A stretch of 64,000 nt of DNA from Plasmopara viticola (GCA_001695595.3 MBPM02000005.1:682001-746000), one strand, 5' to 3'. Counted from the stretch's first letter, positions 35,590 through 45,596 are shown. Program-made: numbers and translations. The notes: generated from the letters alone by a model not told the origin.

Positions 35590-36400
35590 TTGTGAATATC
35601 AGCGTGACATGTATGTAGACACATCGAAAGCACCGACGGAAGTTACGTTGGGCAGCAAACCCCGGTCCAAAATAACTATCTCAATAACTCGCAGCGACTG
35701 AGGCAAGAATTTTTATTAATTACCAAACGTGGTGCATTTAGTAACATTTGAGAGAGGCCATAGGCATGTACTAGATCTAAAATGGTCGAGATTAGTGTCC
35801 GCCAGTTCCATAACGGACCATATTATATGATTTACCGACGACAATGGGGAAACTAAGTGGAAACACACGAAGTCGGAGGAAAGAACAGATCCCGAAAGCT
35901 AGTTCATTGCTTGCCTTTCATCATGAACAATAGACTTCCCGATTCCATGACCCCATTCCTTTATTCTTCTCGTGCTTAACCTTGCGACTAGCACGACTTT
36001 GCATGCGCTTGAGCTTGTGCTCGGATATTGATTTGATAGGAGCTAATAATGGTGAGTATACAATCTCGGCGCTAAGAGCTAACAAGTTGTCAAGACATTC
36101 GTCACGGCATTTTTTTGTGTCCATAAACTGTACTGATATGCATACTTGAAGATCACGTTCTTGTGGACATCCAGCAATAGAAGCCATGTCTGTGCCCCGA
36201 GGCCTTTCATTATGTCTGAGATGACATTCTATAGGACGTTACCACGATCGTGACTAAGGATTGTGGAATTTGTCCATCACCTTGGCATACGTTGAGTACA
36301 CATTGTTTGCAATATCTATCTATACTCACCACGTCGCGTCGTCGCCCGCTTCATCGAATGAATTTGACGCTTATCAAAATCGTTTTGACGTGTCGTATGA
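35590..36400 (-). pseudogene. TilS-type pseudogene
   Basis: Decayed copy of the synthetase half of the gene at 20,834-22,831. Recognisable parts are the C-terminal end (35,590-35,650, matching the codons for TSVGAFDVAIST), the KLKRMQ-RASRKVKH segment near 35,960-36,020, the NLLALSAE segment near 36,075-36,100 and the KRATTRR segment near 36,335-36,360. Internal deletions and stops break the frame; the ATP-binding SGGVDS part and the DUF924 half are not recognisable. It lies between effector 4 and the RPB5 fragment. Confidence 0.8.
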
Positions 36401-36766
36401 CTAGATATAGTCATTCGTCGAATGATCGCTACGGGTTTGGACACGTTTCTGTTTACATTGGTTAAACAAAATTCAAATGCGTTTGTCGGCTCATCTTCTC
36501 GTGTAGCAGCGTCATCGACGATGAAGTTGAAAATACATGATTGACTTCGTTCAATTTGCACGTTTTTGCGTTCGCACAAAATTGGCTGACTTATCGTCGA
36601 CTTTCACGCAATGATTCAATTTTACGACAACAATGTCGTGGTCTTAAAAAAAATGATGCAATTTACGTCATGATAGCATATTGCCGCATGTCTTGTGTAA
36701 GCGACGATATAATGTTTGACAATTAACTATGGCTACATTTGGGTTGCGTGATTATTTATACCAGTC
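36401..36766. other. Unassigned stretch upstream of the TilS remnant
   Basis: By position it should contain the 5' part of the decayed TilS copy and the spacer found at 19-20.8 kb, but I cannot align it reliably. No gene is supported. Confidence 0.3.
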
Positions 36767-37119
36767 AGTGCTTTGTGGTCTTCGGAAAAGGTTGGGGTGA
36801 CGCCTTCCTTCCAAGCGCGGGGGCTAAATGCTCGCGCGCTTCGGGCAAGTGCTCTCGGGCATCTGCAGGTCTCTAACGAGTCTCACCCTCGATGCGACGG
36901 TCTCCAGCACCAGGGCGCCACCTGAGCTCTTACCAAGTCAGAGCTAAACAAAATAATGGAAGACCCTCGCGACCTCGGTGCTGGCTGCACTGCCCGCCGA
37001 ACGAGACCCGGCGTATGCGAACACCACTCTATGTCGTGGACTAGCCAGACTGAGTCTTGCACGTGCATAACTTGGCAACGCGATAACGTAATACAATACA
37101 ATACAATAGTACTTTGTGG
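36767..37119 (+). mobile_element. Short LINE-derived element, copy D, with target-site duplication
   Basis: Element proper 36,779-37,107 (329 bp), plus strand, (ATACA)n-type tail. It is flanked by AGTGCTTTGTGG (36,767-36,778) and AGTACTTTGTGG (37,108-37,119), a target-site duplication with one mismatch. It is inserted in the 3' flank of effector 4, between that gene and the TilS remnant. Confidence 0.9.
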
Positions 37120-37218
37120 GGATATTGTGGGACAAAAAGTGACCATGCATAATGAAGAGTGTGGTTCATTAGCTATGTATTGTAACTTATTAGCTGCGCT
37201 AGTCTCACAACACCATAC

Positions 37219-38490
37219 TCAAATTTTAAAATCCTCTTTTTGAGGACGAAAATCCTTGGTGTAATACTTGGTGTACGCTTTTTCAAAGGCTTCGAACACC
37301 GGTTTCGGTATGTTGGTCAAGTCTACCTCTAAATCTGTAATTTTCTTCACATTCAACGTCTTCCATTCCAGAAATTGGAATTCGATATACCAGAGCACCA
37401 CACCACTCATTTCTTTAGCGGATGCATTTGCAGCCGCGTGTAGCATTGTCAACAGCTGAGGGAGACCGAAGATTCGTGTAAGCGTGCTACACAGCGTTTC
37501 CTCGAGATCAGGGTACCGCGCATCAAAATTTTTCGCGTAAATGAACCAAAATTCTCGTACCGGCGCGTCGAAGAAGAGCAATTTGAACTGTTCAATAACT
37601 TCCTCTACATCTTCCAGCAGCAACGATACAATTTGGTATGGTGTCCTCTTTTCCTCCAGCCCAATGGACTTCAATACATCTAAATACTGCGTGCTTTTTT
37701 CTGAAGCATTCTCTGGCAACGTGAGCATCTTAAGCAAACGGCTGTAACCATAAATCTCGCAAAGAGTGCGTACTTCAGTGTCAACAACATTTTTTGTCTC
37801 CTTGGCCTCGTGCAGACGCTCGAGGTAGCGGGTCCAAGTCGCAAACCGCGGATTCAAGAATTTCCCTTTCTCCCACGCGTCTTCGACACGCAGCAACTCA
37901 AATACTTTTTGTGGTTGGTATTGTTGTCTCAGCCATAACGAAATCTGCACCTTCTCCAATTTTGTGACAAGATTTGGCGTCTTGCCCTTGTTCACTGCCG
38001 CAGCCAATATCTCGGAAAGTGGCCCAGCGCCATACTCATCAGACATTACCTCAACGATATACTCATGTGGATCCTTACCGTTTCGAGCGCAATATTTGCT
38101 GGCAAAATAGGCCCACGTTTTCCATTTTCTGGTAGCCAAGAGGAGATTTGGCGTTAAAGCACCCGCCATTTCTTTGTAAACGTCCTGTGGTGGGGTGTTT
38201 TCTTCCAGCATCGTAGCGTGTTGGTTGACAAACTTATTCACAACTCGACTATGATACTTGAAATCGTTAAGTAAAACCTCTCTCACAAATTGCTCTAAAA
38301 GCATGTCCCTCTCACGAATTGGTCCCGTCCTCTGTTCGTCGCCGACACTCGTTATGCCATTGCGATCGGATGGACGGGAGCGCTCTTCACGTAAAGTGGC
38401 TACTTTGGAAGTCGTCCTAGTCGACTCAGCGAATTCTGTGGCAGCGAGGATACCGGCCAGTAGGGCGATGCGCACGTAGCAAAAGCGCAT
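37219..38490 (-). CDS. WY-domain secreted effector 4
   Basis: A 423-residue family member, minus strand, with signal peptide MRFCYVRIALLAGILAAT at the N-terminus. LREER is at 33-37 and a shortened DEQR at 51-54; RxLR is absent. W123/W126, DPHEYI at 140-145 and the WY unit W186, Y191, W206, W219, Y222 are kept. A second pattern is FWFIYAKNFDARY, and the C-terminal QFLEWKTLNV is also kept. It is shorter than paralogues because of a small deletion in the linker before DEQR. It heads an inverted copy of the block effector-TilS-RPB5, whose other members are dead. Confidence 0.85.
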   Translation of the reverse strand: MRFCYVRIALLAGILAATEFAESTRTTSKVATLREERSRPSDRNGITSVGDEQRTGPIRERDMLLEQFVREVLLNDFKYHSRVVNKFVNQHATMLEENTPPQDVYKEMAGALTPNLLLATRKWKTWAYFASKYCARNGKDPHEYIVEVMSDEYGAGPLSEILAAAVNKGKTPNLVTKLEKVQISLWLRQQYQPQKVFELLRVEDAWEKGKFLNPRFATWTRYLERLHEAKETKNVVDTEVRTLCEIYGYSRLLKMLTLPENASEKSTQYLDVLKSIGLEEKRTPYQIVSLLLEDVEEVIEQFKLLFFDAPVREFWFIYAKNFDARYPDLEETLCSTLTRIFGLPQLLTMLHAAANASAKEMSGVVLWYIEFQFLEWKTLNVKKITDLEVDLTNIPKPVFEAFEKAYTKYYTKDFRPQKEDFKI

Positions 38491-38889
38491 GATGTAGACT
38501 GGTAGGATTTAAGTAGGGAGGGTCGGATGGTCCAGGTAACAAGATGATTTCTAGGGGAGAAGAGCAAAAAAAAGTTTTTTATTATGTAATTTATAATTGT
38601 GGCTTTATTACCTTGTCACCGCTGAAATTCCGTCTTATGGTGCTTAAACTTCACTATTACGTTGTTAAGAGGCTCAAAATACCAAATAATTAAGAAAATT
38701 ACGTCATAAAAGAAACAGAAAACATCGAAGACTGTCATCAAATAATGTACGACAACTTCCAAGCAAACTTACAATGTCATAAGTTGTAACGCTTTGATAG
38801 AGACGCTGAACTAGATGCTTTTTGCGACGTCGTTGTGTCGCTATGAAAGGTGACGCTTTCCACAAGATCGACCGAGCCCTGGCGACGCC

Positions 38890-39130
38890 ACGAGTAGAGC
38901 CAAAAGGAACCCTATTTCTCATGTGTGTTTATGTATGTCAAAGAAGCTTCATCCACTTCAAAACATTCGCTGGTATTATTCGCGACTGTAGCTTTGTCCA
39001 CGGCGGCCATTGTTGATGTTAGAATTGTCGGCTTTGATTGAGATCCGCGTATTTGTGAATGGAAGGTGTTGCCCCTAAATCAGCATTGATTTGAGCTCAA
39101 TAAGGTATATGAAGCTTCAAGGTAGCTCGT
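38890..39130 (-). pseudogene. Remnant of unidentified gene X, copy 2
   Basis: Shares TTTGTCCACGGCGGCCATTG (38,993-39,012) and the following GATCCGCG-ATTTG block with copy 1 at 29.08-29.2 kb. It lies 5' of effector 4 and in the same orientation. It is heavily decayed, with no open frame of note. Confidence 0.4.
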
Positions 39131-39612
39131 CCGACCATGTAAGGATGATTTAAGTTCGGTCATCTGCGTCACACTCTACTGCAGCTTTCATCTGAACGTG
39201 AAATTGTATGTGGATAATACTGTGCAGCGTTAAATGATAAGGTTTCCTTTGCTTTCATCTTGGTCATAAAGTAGATCGCGGTATGCGCTGCGATTTATGG
39301 CGCCTTCGTTACTTATTAAGAGATAAGGATAAGCTTGAAGATTTTCTGCAAGAAGTTCTCCTTCGTCAATTTAGGTGATAGAGCTTCTACAAGCGCTCTG
39401 CCGACCCATCAGCGTTGTCAAAATATACTGTTTATTACCATACCCAATTTTCGGAAAAGGTTGGGGTGACGCCCTCCTTCCAAGCGCGGGGGCTTAATGC
39501 TCGCGCGCTTCGGGCAGGTGCTCTCGGGCATCTGCAGGTCTCTAACGAGTCTCACCCTCGACGCGACGGTCTCCAGCACCAGGCCAAACCCCCTTCCACG
39601 CCCTTAACCGCG

Positions 39613-39785
39613 CCAACCGCATCCGGATTGGCTCCTTTAATGTGAATTCTCTAGGTTCGAAGCGCAAGAAGCACGAAACACTCCCCGAAGATCTCCGGCG
39701 CTACCGCGTCGATATCCTTGGCCTCCGAGAAACCAAGATCTACGATAGAGGTGAGCACCGCATTGATGACTTCCTTCTAACCCTG
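39613..39785 (+). pseudogene. LINE endonuclease N-terminal fragment
   Basis: The frame reads RIGSFNVNSLGSKRKKHETL and then VDILGLRETKI. These match the first two motifs of apurinic-type (EEP) endonucleases of non-LTR retrotransposons: the Asn of motif I in SFNVNSL and the Glu of LRETK in motif II. It stops at the A-run; the catalytic His and Asp motifs are missing, so it is inactive. Confidence 0.8.
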
Positions 39786-39803
39786 AAAAAAAAAAAAAAA
39801 AAA

Positions 39804-40584
39804 AGCCAAGACCGAAGTCACCGAAATCCGCCGCCACTGCAACCCGTCGGGCGCCACTCGACACGCCCGAGCCCGAGAAGAAACCTGGCACCACACTAAG
39901 AAGCTCGGAACACTCCTCGGCGATATTAAAGATCTATCCCGACGCAAGTCCCTGGCCACCCTCGCGCTCCACCGCCTCTGGTCCGTCTGGCTCCGCCCCA
40001 CGTTCATCTCACCCAAGACACGCATTCGATTGTACAACACCTACGTTCTACCGATTCTGCTGTACAACTGGGCTCTTACCAAGTCAGAGCTCCACGGCCT
40101 CGAGAGTTTCCATCGCCGCCAGCTTCGCTACGCTCTTGGCTATCGCTACCCCCGACCCATTTCGAATGCAAGACTCTACGACCTCTGTGATGAGCGGCCG
40201 CTGAGACTACGACTGACACAAGCTCGCTGGCGCCTGTTTGGCCATGTACTTCGCCGCTATCCCGACATTCCAGCTAACCTCCAGATGCGTGCCTACTTCT
40301 TCTCCACCGCAGCAAAATGGCGCGGACGTCCCCGCACCACGCTCCCCTCGACACTCGACCACAACCTTGTTTCCCGTGGCTCCGGCTTTCGACTCCGGAT
40401 AGCACAAGACCTCGAAGTGGTACGTACCCTTGCACAAGACCGAAAGAAATGGAAGACCCATACGACCTCGGTGCTGGATGCACTGCCCGCCGAACGAGAC
40501 TCGACGTATGCGGACACCACTCTATGCCGTGGACTAGCCAGACTGAGCCTAGCACGTGCATACCTTGGCAACGCGATAACGTAA
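39804..40584 (+). pseudogene. LINE reverse transcriptase C-terminal fragment
   Basis: An open frame (in a different phase from the endonuclease piece) gives KKLGTLLGDIKDL, then ISPKTRIRLYNTYVLPILLY and the downstream RRQLRYALGYRYP and RWRLFGHVLRR segments. These are typical of the thumb and C-terminal region of LINE polyproteins. The YxDD core is absent. The stop codon lies directly in the tail (ATA-ACG-TAA at 40,576-40,584), so there is almost no 3' untranslated region. Confidence 0.85.
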
Positions 40585-40606
40585 TACATTACATTACATT
40601 ACACGA

Positions 40607-40891
40607 CTGAAGTTCGTGCACTGCTTGCGCCAGTGCAAAGTTTGCCTATGATTGTGGTCGTTAATGAGGCTGACGGCATTAAAATTTTCAAAGAGTAGAA
40701 ATAAAAGATGCTACATGGTCGCTGTTGCCAAATACGGATCAGATACCGGCACTGAGAACCCATACTCAAAGCCACCAATAATGTACCCATACCCAGTGTG
40801 GATTGGAAGGTGTGGGTGCGGCGCAAGCTAACATACTTTTTTCTCCTTTGCGCAATTTAAAGTGTACAAATCCCTTTCGTCGCCCTTGATC
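40607..40891 (+). promoter_or_regulatory. Upstream region and leader of effector 5
   Basis: Contains segment U (ACTGAAGTTCGTGCACTGC, 40,610-40,680), an AATAAAAGATGC block (40,700), ATACGGATCAGATACC, AACCCATACTC, CCACCAATAATGTACCCATA, then the leader CTTTCGTCGCCCTTGATC ending at the ATG (40,892). The same order of words is found before effectors 1, 2, 6 and 7. Conservation is seen; regulation is inferred. Confidence 0.55.
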
Positions 40892-42151
40892 ATGCATGTT
40901 CGCTACTTGCGCCTCGCACTTCTGGCCGGTATTCTCGCAGCCACAGCATCCGCTGATTCGATAAGGACGGAGTTTGCATCACGTGAAGAGCGCTCGCCTC
41001 GAACCGATCGCGATGACATTGCTGCAACAAATGCTACGTTTGGCGATGAAGACAGGGCAAGATCAACTTATAGGAAAATGACCATACCCAAATTTGTCAG
41101 GGAGGTTCTTCTCGACAATACAGTATCTCAACGCAGCGTTATGAAAGGAGTGAGCAAAAAATACGCCACGATGGTAGAGGAAAAGATCTCGCCACAGGAA
41201 ACCTACAAAAAGTTGGTTGGCGATCTTTCGAAAGAGCCACTCTTGACCACAAAATCATGGAAAATGTGGGCCTTCTTTGCCAGTAAATATTGCGCCAAAG
41301 CAGGCAAAAATCCACATGAGTATATCGTTGAGGTGATGCTGGATGAGTATGGCGCGGGATCACTTTCCGAGATACTAGCTGAGGCGGTGGACGATGTCAA
41401 GACGAAGGCTCTCGGTAAGAAGTTGCAGATGGTGCTCATTTCTTTGTGGCTAAAAAATGACTACCAACCACAAAAGGTCTTTAATTTGCTGCAAGTCGAA
41501 GACGTGTGGGAAAAGAACATTTTTTCGAGCCCGCGCTTTGCTACTTGGATCCGCTACTTGAAGTATCTGCGCAAGGCGGAGTATGCAAGAGATCCTGTCG
41601 GCACTGAAGTACGTAGCCTCTGGGAGTGGATCGACCGCGGTCAATTGCTCAAGATACTGTTGTTGCCGGAGAATGCTTCAGAACCCAGGAGCGTGCAGTA
41701 TCTAAAAGTGTTAAAGTCGATTTTGCTGGATGATACACAGTTACCGGAAGATGTCGTGTCCATGCTGGTCGAAGGTGTAAAAGAAGATGAAAAATTGCCA
41801 TCGCTCTTCATGAACAAACTAACAAGAAAGTTTTGGATGACTTACGCTAAGGAATTTCATGAGCAATATTCTCTTCAAGGATCGATGTGTCAAACGCTAT
41901 CGCTCGCCTTCAGTCTGCCGAAGCTGTTGACAATGATGCAATTGGCCGTGAATGCGCCAGATAAAAGTATCCGTGGTCTGGCGATCTGGTTATACAAGGT
42001 TCAATTTTTGGAATGGAAGAAGTTTGGGGTGACAGATATCGGAACTCTTTTGCTAGACCTGACCGACATATCGCGTGAAGATCAGCGAGCGATCGAAGCC
42101 ACTCAAAAAGCGTACGTCATGTACTACCACACCATGAATGCCGTCAATTAG
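40892..42151 (+). CDS. WY-domain secreted effector 5
   Basis: A 419-residue family member. I choose the ATG at 40,892, which places the signal peptide MHVRYLRLALLAGILAATAS at the N-terminus; the frame is open 30 bases further upstream but begins with a non-ATG codon in the conserved leader. REER is at 31-34 and DEDR at 52-55. W123/W126, PHEYI at 141-145, and the WY unit W186, Y191, W206, W219, Y222 are kept. FWMTYAKEFHEQY and QFLEWKKFGV follow. The C-terminus lacks the Asn-Phe-Ile-Met end of its relatives and stops about ten residues earlier. It is head to head with effector 4 across the gene X remnant and the LINE. Confidence 0.85.
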   Translation: MHVRYLRLALLAGILAATASADSIRTEFASREERSPRTDRDDIAATNATFGDEDRARSTYRKMTIPKFVREVLLDNTVSQRSVMKGVSKKYATMVEEKISPQETYKKLVGDLSKEPLLTTKSWKMWAFFASKYCAKAGKNPHEYIVEVMLDEYGAGSLSEILAEAVDDVKTKALGKKLQMVLISLWLKNDYQPQKVFNLLQVEDVWEKNIFSSPRFATWIRYLKYLRKAEYARDPVGTEVRSLWEWIDRGQLLKILLLPENASEPRSVQYLKVLKSILLDDTQLPEDVVSMLVEGVKEDEKLPSLFMNKLTRKFWMTYAKEFHEQYSLQGSMCQTLSLAFSLPKLLTMMQLAVNAPDKSIRGLAIWLYKVQFLEWKKFGVTDIGTLLLDLTDISREDQRAIEATQKAYVMYYHTMNAVN

Positions 42152-42171
42152 GTGCAGATCAAATAAGGTGT

Positions 42172-42810
42172 GTATAGTTTGATTGTTTAACGAGAAATCA
42201 AAATTCCACAATACATAATCAAAAAAAATCACGTTGTTTGTTTTTGTATCATTATGTTATCGTCACATCTTGTTCCGCACCATCTCCATAAAGCACTAGA
42301 TGGTATGTGAAAGGAGATTCCGCGCAATTTAATTGCAGCTACGATAAATTGACAAGCTTTGACTCGACGCTTACATGAGGCATAGGCATCACTTCATCAT
42401 GACGTACTTTGAAAAACACGACACTGTAATCACAAACAATACAAACACACGGCAATGCACATTAGATGTGCATCTTTAACTACAAGCATTAATCGATGAC
42501 TTTGTGACGCGAGGAAATGAGTGAAGAAACAATTTCGGGTACCACTCAAATGATCGTTTATGCTGTAAGGAAACAAAGATTGATCGCACGATTGGCGAAC
42601 CCGCAGTCGTTACTGAATTAATGTTTTTACTATTGCTCCGACACATGGTACGCATTTCGTTTGAGCTATAGGATGTCTTCGTCGGGGCAGAGAGAGTCAG
42701 CACCATTACTTAAAACATTCAAAATACAGAGCGTTTTCATCCATCCTTTGTCTGAAAAATAAAACGTTCCTCTGACAAGCCTTGTACAAGCATACACGTA
42801 TTTAACGTTC
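42172..42810 (+). repeat. Conserved 3' flank of effector 5
   Basis: Shares with the flanks of effectors 6 and 7: CACAATACATAA, ATCACGTTGTTTGTTTTTGT, a GCAGCTACGAT block, a TTTGACTCGACGCTTACAT block, AACTACAAGCAT, and an ACAGAGCGT-TT block near 42,727. Non-coding. The length and order of shared words show that the duplication unit extends at least 600 bases past the stop codon. Confidence 0.65.
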
Positions 42811-43189
42811 GCGCACCCACTGCAAGATCTGTAGACGGATTTTTTGCTTTGAGTTCCGTCTAATCTACTCCAGGTTATCTACTAGCGAGGTTTACTCGTG
42901 CAAGTGCCTCGATAACTATTGTAAGATAACCGTAATTTAGTAAAAGAATGACATTTATTGATTAAAGGCTAGGCACTTGAGACGTAATAGTCACAGAGTT
43001 TGCTGTAAATTATATAAGGTATGACTGGATAGATGCGAAGTCTAAATATGTACGCAATCCACAGAGAAGCGGTCATCGTGAGGAGTTCTCGTTGTGCACA
43101 TAGTTGGACCAAGGACGAGGCATGAGGTGCCCTTCTATTGCATGTGAAGTGGCATACACAATCGTAAATGTCTTCCCGACCGACATCAT
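42811..43189. other. Spacer between effectors 5 and 6, no gene
   Basis: No RPB5 or TilS remnant can be recognised here, unlike downstream of effectors 1, 4, 6 and 7, so this block copy has lost them. No gene is seen. Confidence 0.35.
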
Positions 43190-43326
43190 AAAAGACGCTT
43201 TATAGTCAAAAGGAGACAATTTTAGTTGTTAGTTTATCGTCCACCAATAATGTTGCATATGTATAATTGGGTGGAAGGCAAAATTTTCTCTACTACGCAA
43301 TCAAACCTCGTTCGTCGCCCTCGATC
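43190..43326 (+). promoter_or_regulatory. Upstream region and leader of effector 6
   Basis: TTTATAGTCAAAAGGAGACA (43,199-43,218) matches GATAGTCAAGAGAAGACAAG before effector 7. Next comes CCACCAATAATGTTGCA, and finally the leader CTCGTTCGTCGCCCTCGATC just before the ATG. The GTACCCAT part is missing, as if deleted. Shared words are seen; function is inferred. Confidence 0.55.
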
Positions 43327-44619
43327 ATGCGCTTTTGCTACTTGCGCATCGCACTACTGACCGGCATCCTTGCAGCCACAGCATCTGCTGACTCGACAAG
43401 GACAAATCTCAAGTCAGCTACACTACGTGAAGAGCTCCCGCCTCGATACGATCGCGATGGTATTGCTGCAATAGGGGCGAGTGTCGGCCATGAAGACAGG
43501 GCGGGACCTGCTGAAGAAGAAATGAATGTATCAAAATTTATTAGGGAGGTCCTTCTCAGCAATTCCAGATCTAGACGTAAGGCTGTAGACGGATTAAGCG
43601 AAAAATACGCCGCGATGGTAAAGGAAAACATCTCGCCACAGAAACTCTATCGAAAGATGGTAGGCGGTCTTACGAGAAAGCCACTCTTGACCTCCAAAGT
43701 ATGGCGAAAGTGGGCCTTCTTTGCCAGTAAATATTGTGCTAAAGAAGGCAAGGATCCACATGAGTATATCGCTGAGGTCATGCTTAATCATCATGGTGCC
43801 CGAATGTTTTCCGTGCTACTAGCTGCTGCGGCGAACAAACCTTCGACGAAGCATCTCGTCAAGAAACTGCAGGAGGTGCAAATTTCGTTATGGCTTAAAA
43901 AACATTACCGACCCCAAGATGTTTTTGATTTGCTGCAACTTAGAAACTTGTGGACAAAACACTTTTTTGTGACCCCGCAGTTTGCTACATGGACCCGCTA
44001 TATGCAGCGTCTGCACGAGGCGGAGTATGCGGTAGATCCTATCGGCACTGAAGTACGTGGCCTCTGCGAGTTTATTGAGCATGGCCCTTTGCTCAAGATG
44101 CTGACGTTGCCGAAGAATCTTGCAGATTCTAGAGGCCCGCAGTATTTAGAAGTGTTGATGCCGATTATGGTGGATGATTTGGTTGAGCCGGAGGATGTCT
44201 TGGCCATGCTGCTACAAGGTGTCAATGGAGACAATGACCAATTGACATCGCTTTTGATGAACGGACCAATAAGGAAGTTTTGGATGGCTTACGTCACAAA
44301 GTTCAATGACCAATACTCTCGTGAAGGCCCGTCGATATGTGAAACGTTTACGCCAATCTTCGGTCTGCCGAAGCTCATGAGAATGCTACGCGAGGCTGTG
44401 ATTGCGCCAGATAAATACAAAAGTGGGGTTGCGTTCTTGTATTTCAACTTGCAATTTGCGGAATGGAGGACGTCTGGGGTAAAAACAATTACAGATATAG
44501 TGCCAGCCTTGACCGAGATACCGCCCGAAGATTGGCCGACGATCAGAGTTGTATGGCTAGCGTACCTCAAGTACTGCGAAGGGGAAAGTCGTTTATTAAA
44601 AGCGGACTTTATATTGTAA
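43327..44619 (+). CDS. WY-domain secreted effector 6
   Basis: A 430-residue family member; the ATG at 43,327 gives the signal peptide MRFCYLRIALLTGILAATAS. LREEL is at 33-37, so the EER third position is changed, and HEDR is at 55-58. W126/W129, DPHEYI at 143-148, and the WY unit W189, Y194, W209, W222, Y225 are kept. Then FWMAYVTKFNDQY and QFAEWRTSGV. The gene is in tandem with effector 5. It is followed by the shared 3' flank, an inserted inverted upstream segment, an RPB5 pseudogene and a scrap of the deaminase gene, the fullest decayed block after effector 7. Confidence 0.85.
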   Translation: MRFCYLRIALLTGILAATASADSTRTNLKSATLREELPPRYDRDGIAAIGASVGHEDRAGPAEEEMNVSKFIREVLLSNSRSRRKAVDGLSEKYAAMVKENISPQKLYRKMVGGLTRKPLLTSKVWRKWAFFASKYCAKEGKDPHEYIAEVMLNHHGARMFSVLLAAAANKPSTKHLVKKLQEVQISLWLKKHYRPQDVFDLLQLRNLWTKHFFVTPQFATWTRYMQRLHEAEYAVDPIGTEVRGLCEFIEHGPLLKMLTLPKNLADSRGPQYLEVLMPIMVDDLVEPEDVLAMLLQGVNGDNDQLTSLLMNGPIRKFWMAYVTKFNDQYSREGPSICETFTPIFGLPKLMRMLREAVIAPDKYKSGVAFLYFNLQFAEWRTSGVKTITDIVPALTEIPPEDWPTIRVVWLAYLKYCEGESRLLKADFIL

Positions 44620-44639
44620 GTATGGTGTTCTTCATAGAC

Positions 44640-45440
44640 GAGAGACTGAGGAGACGTTAACATTGCACAATACATAACCATTGCATCACGTTGTTTGTTT
44701 TTGTGATAGCTAGCATGTCCTAGTTGTCCATTATCTCCACATAGCAGTAACTGGTATGTGGGAGCAGATCTTACGCATGCCACGGTTGTTTGTCAACCTT
44801 TGACTTGGCGCTTACACAAGGCATAGGCATTTTGTCAGCGTGACGTAGAATACACCGCTGCATTAAAGAACACGGCAGAACACAGCACTGTCGTCGTGGA
44901 AATAAGCAGTTGTGTGAATGTCAACGATTTTGTGACCAGCTTGGTAAGAACACGCAGATTAAAGGGAGCCATTCATGTGTTGTTAACTACAAGCATCGCT
45001 GTGACTGAAGTAGATAAGTCAAGAAACAATTTCTGAATGCCACTTAACCAATTGTCTATGCCGTAGACCCTTCGCACAATTGGCTTGCCCGTGGCCATCA
45101 GTTAACCAAGGAGTCTTCTCTTGACTATTGGGCCTCTTATATTGCTAATTTTCAAAATTTACAGCCGCTCGTTTTTGCTGCAATCTTCATAGACAGTTTT
45201 CTACACAACTGTATATACAAAGATATCCATTGTCAATATAATTTGATTGCCGTAAACGACTAAAGTGCGTGCACTGCTTGCGCCTATACGTCGATGTACT
45301 AAAAGTCAGCATTCTTTGGATTGAGCAATTCTTTTGAGCTAAGTCTTTTCTTCAAAACATACAACCTACAGAGCGTCCTCAGGAATCCTTCTGTCTGCTA
45401 ATCAAGGCGCTGGTACATGCATATAAAACTTAATACTTGC
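44640..45440 (+). repeat. Conserved 3' flank of effector 6, interrupted
   Basis: Matches the flank of effector 7 closely (GAGACTGAGGAGACG, CACAATACATAACCA, GGAGCAGATCTTACGC, TTTGTCAACCTTTGACT, GGCGCTTACAC, TGTGTGAATGTC). At 45,110 an inverted copy of an effector upstream region interrupts it until about 45,283, and flank similarity resumes near 45,359 with CATACAACCTACAGAGCGTC. Confidence 0.65.
45110..45283 (-). repeat. Inverted copy of an effector upstream region
   Basis: Reverse complement of 52,996-53,172, the region before effector 7, with only scattered differences. Shared words include GCAATCTTCATAGACAG, CTACACAACTGTATATACA and ATTTGATTGCCGTAAACGAC. No effector follows it. It is an orphan promoter-like piece placed in a 3' flank by rearrangement or insertion. 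Confidence 0.75.
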
Positions 45441-45596
45441 GATCCACTAAAAGACTTGCCACATTGACTCTTTCTAAGATCTGCCTTTATTTACTTTCGG
45501 CGCATCATATTTTAAGTACTCTATGGACAGTGTGTCCGTAGCCAATTTAACTTCTCGCGAAAGTGTCTCAGATATAACAAGATCGAACACGAGAAG

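Larger units (their letters stand above)
39447..40605 (+). mobile_element. Internally deleted LINE (non-LTR retrotransposon), copy E
   Basis: About 1.16 kb, starting TCGGAAAAGGTTGGGGTGAC and ending in a (TTACA)n tail. It has the same two ends as the short elements but keeps more interior: an endonuclease N-terminus and the end of a reverse transcriptase ORF. A run of about 19 A residues at 39,785-39,803 joins the two coding parts, and nearly all of the endonuclease and the catalytic reverse transcriptase core are missing. I see no clear target-site duplication. It lies between the gene X remnant and the upstream region of effector 5. Confidence 0.88.

Noticed and set aside
4360..42790. Repeated word TTGACAAGC at many places
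   Set aside because: Spacing and context are irregular and most sites are in decayed DNA. I could not connect it with any gene starts or repeats.
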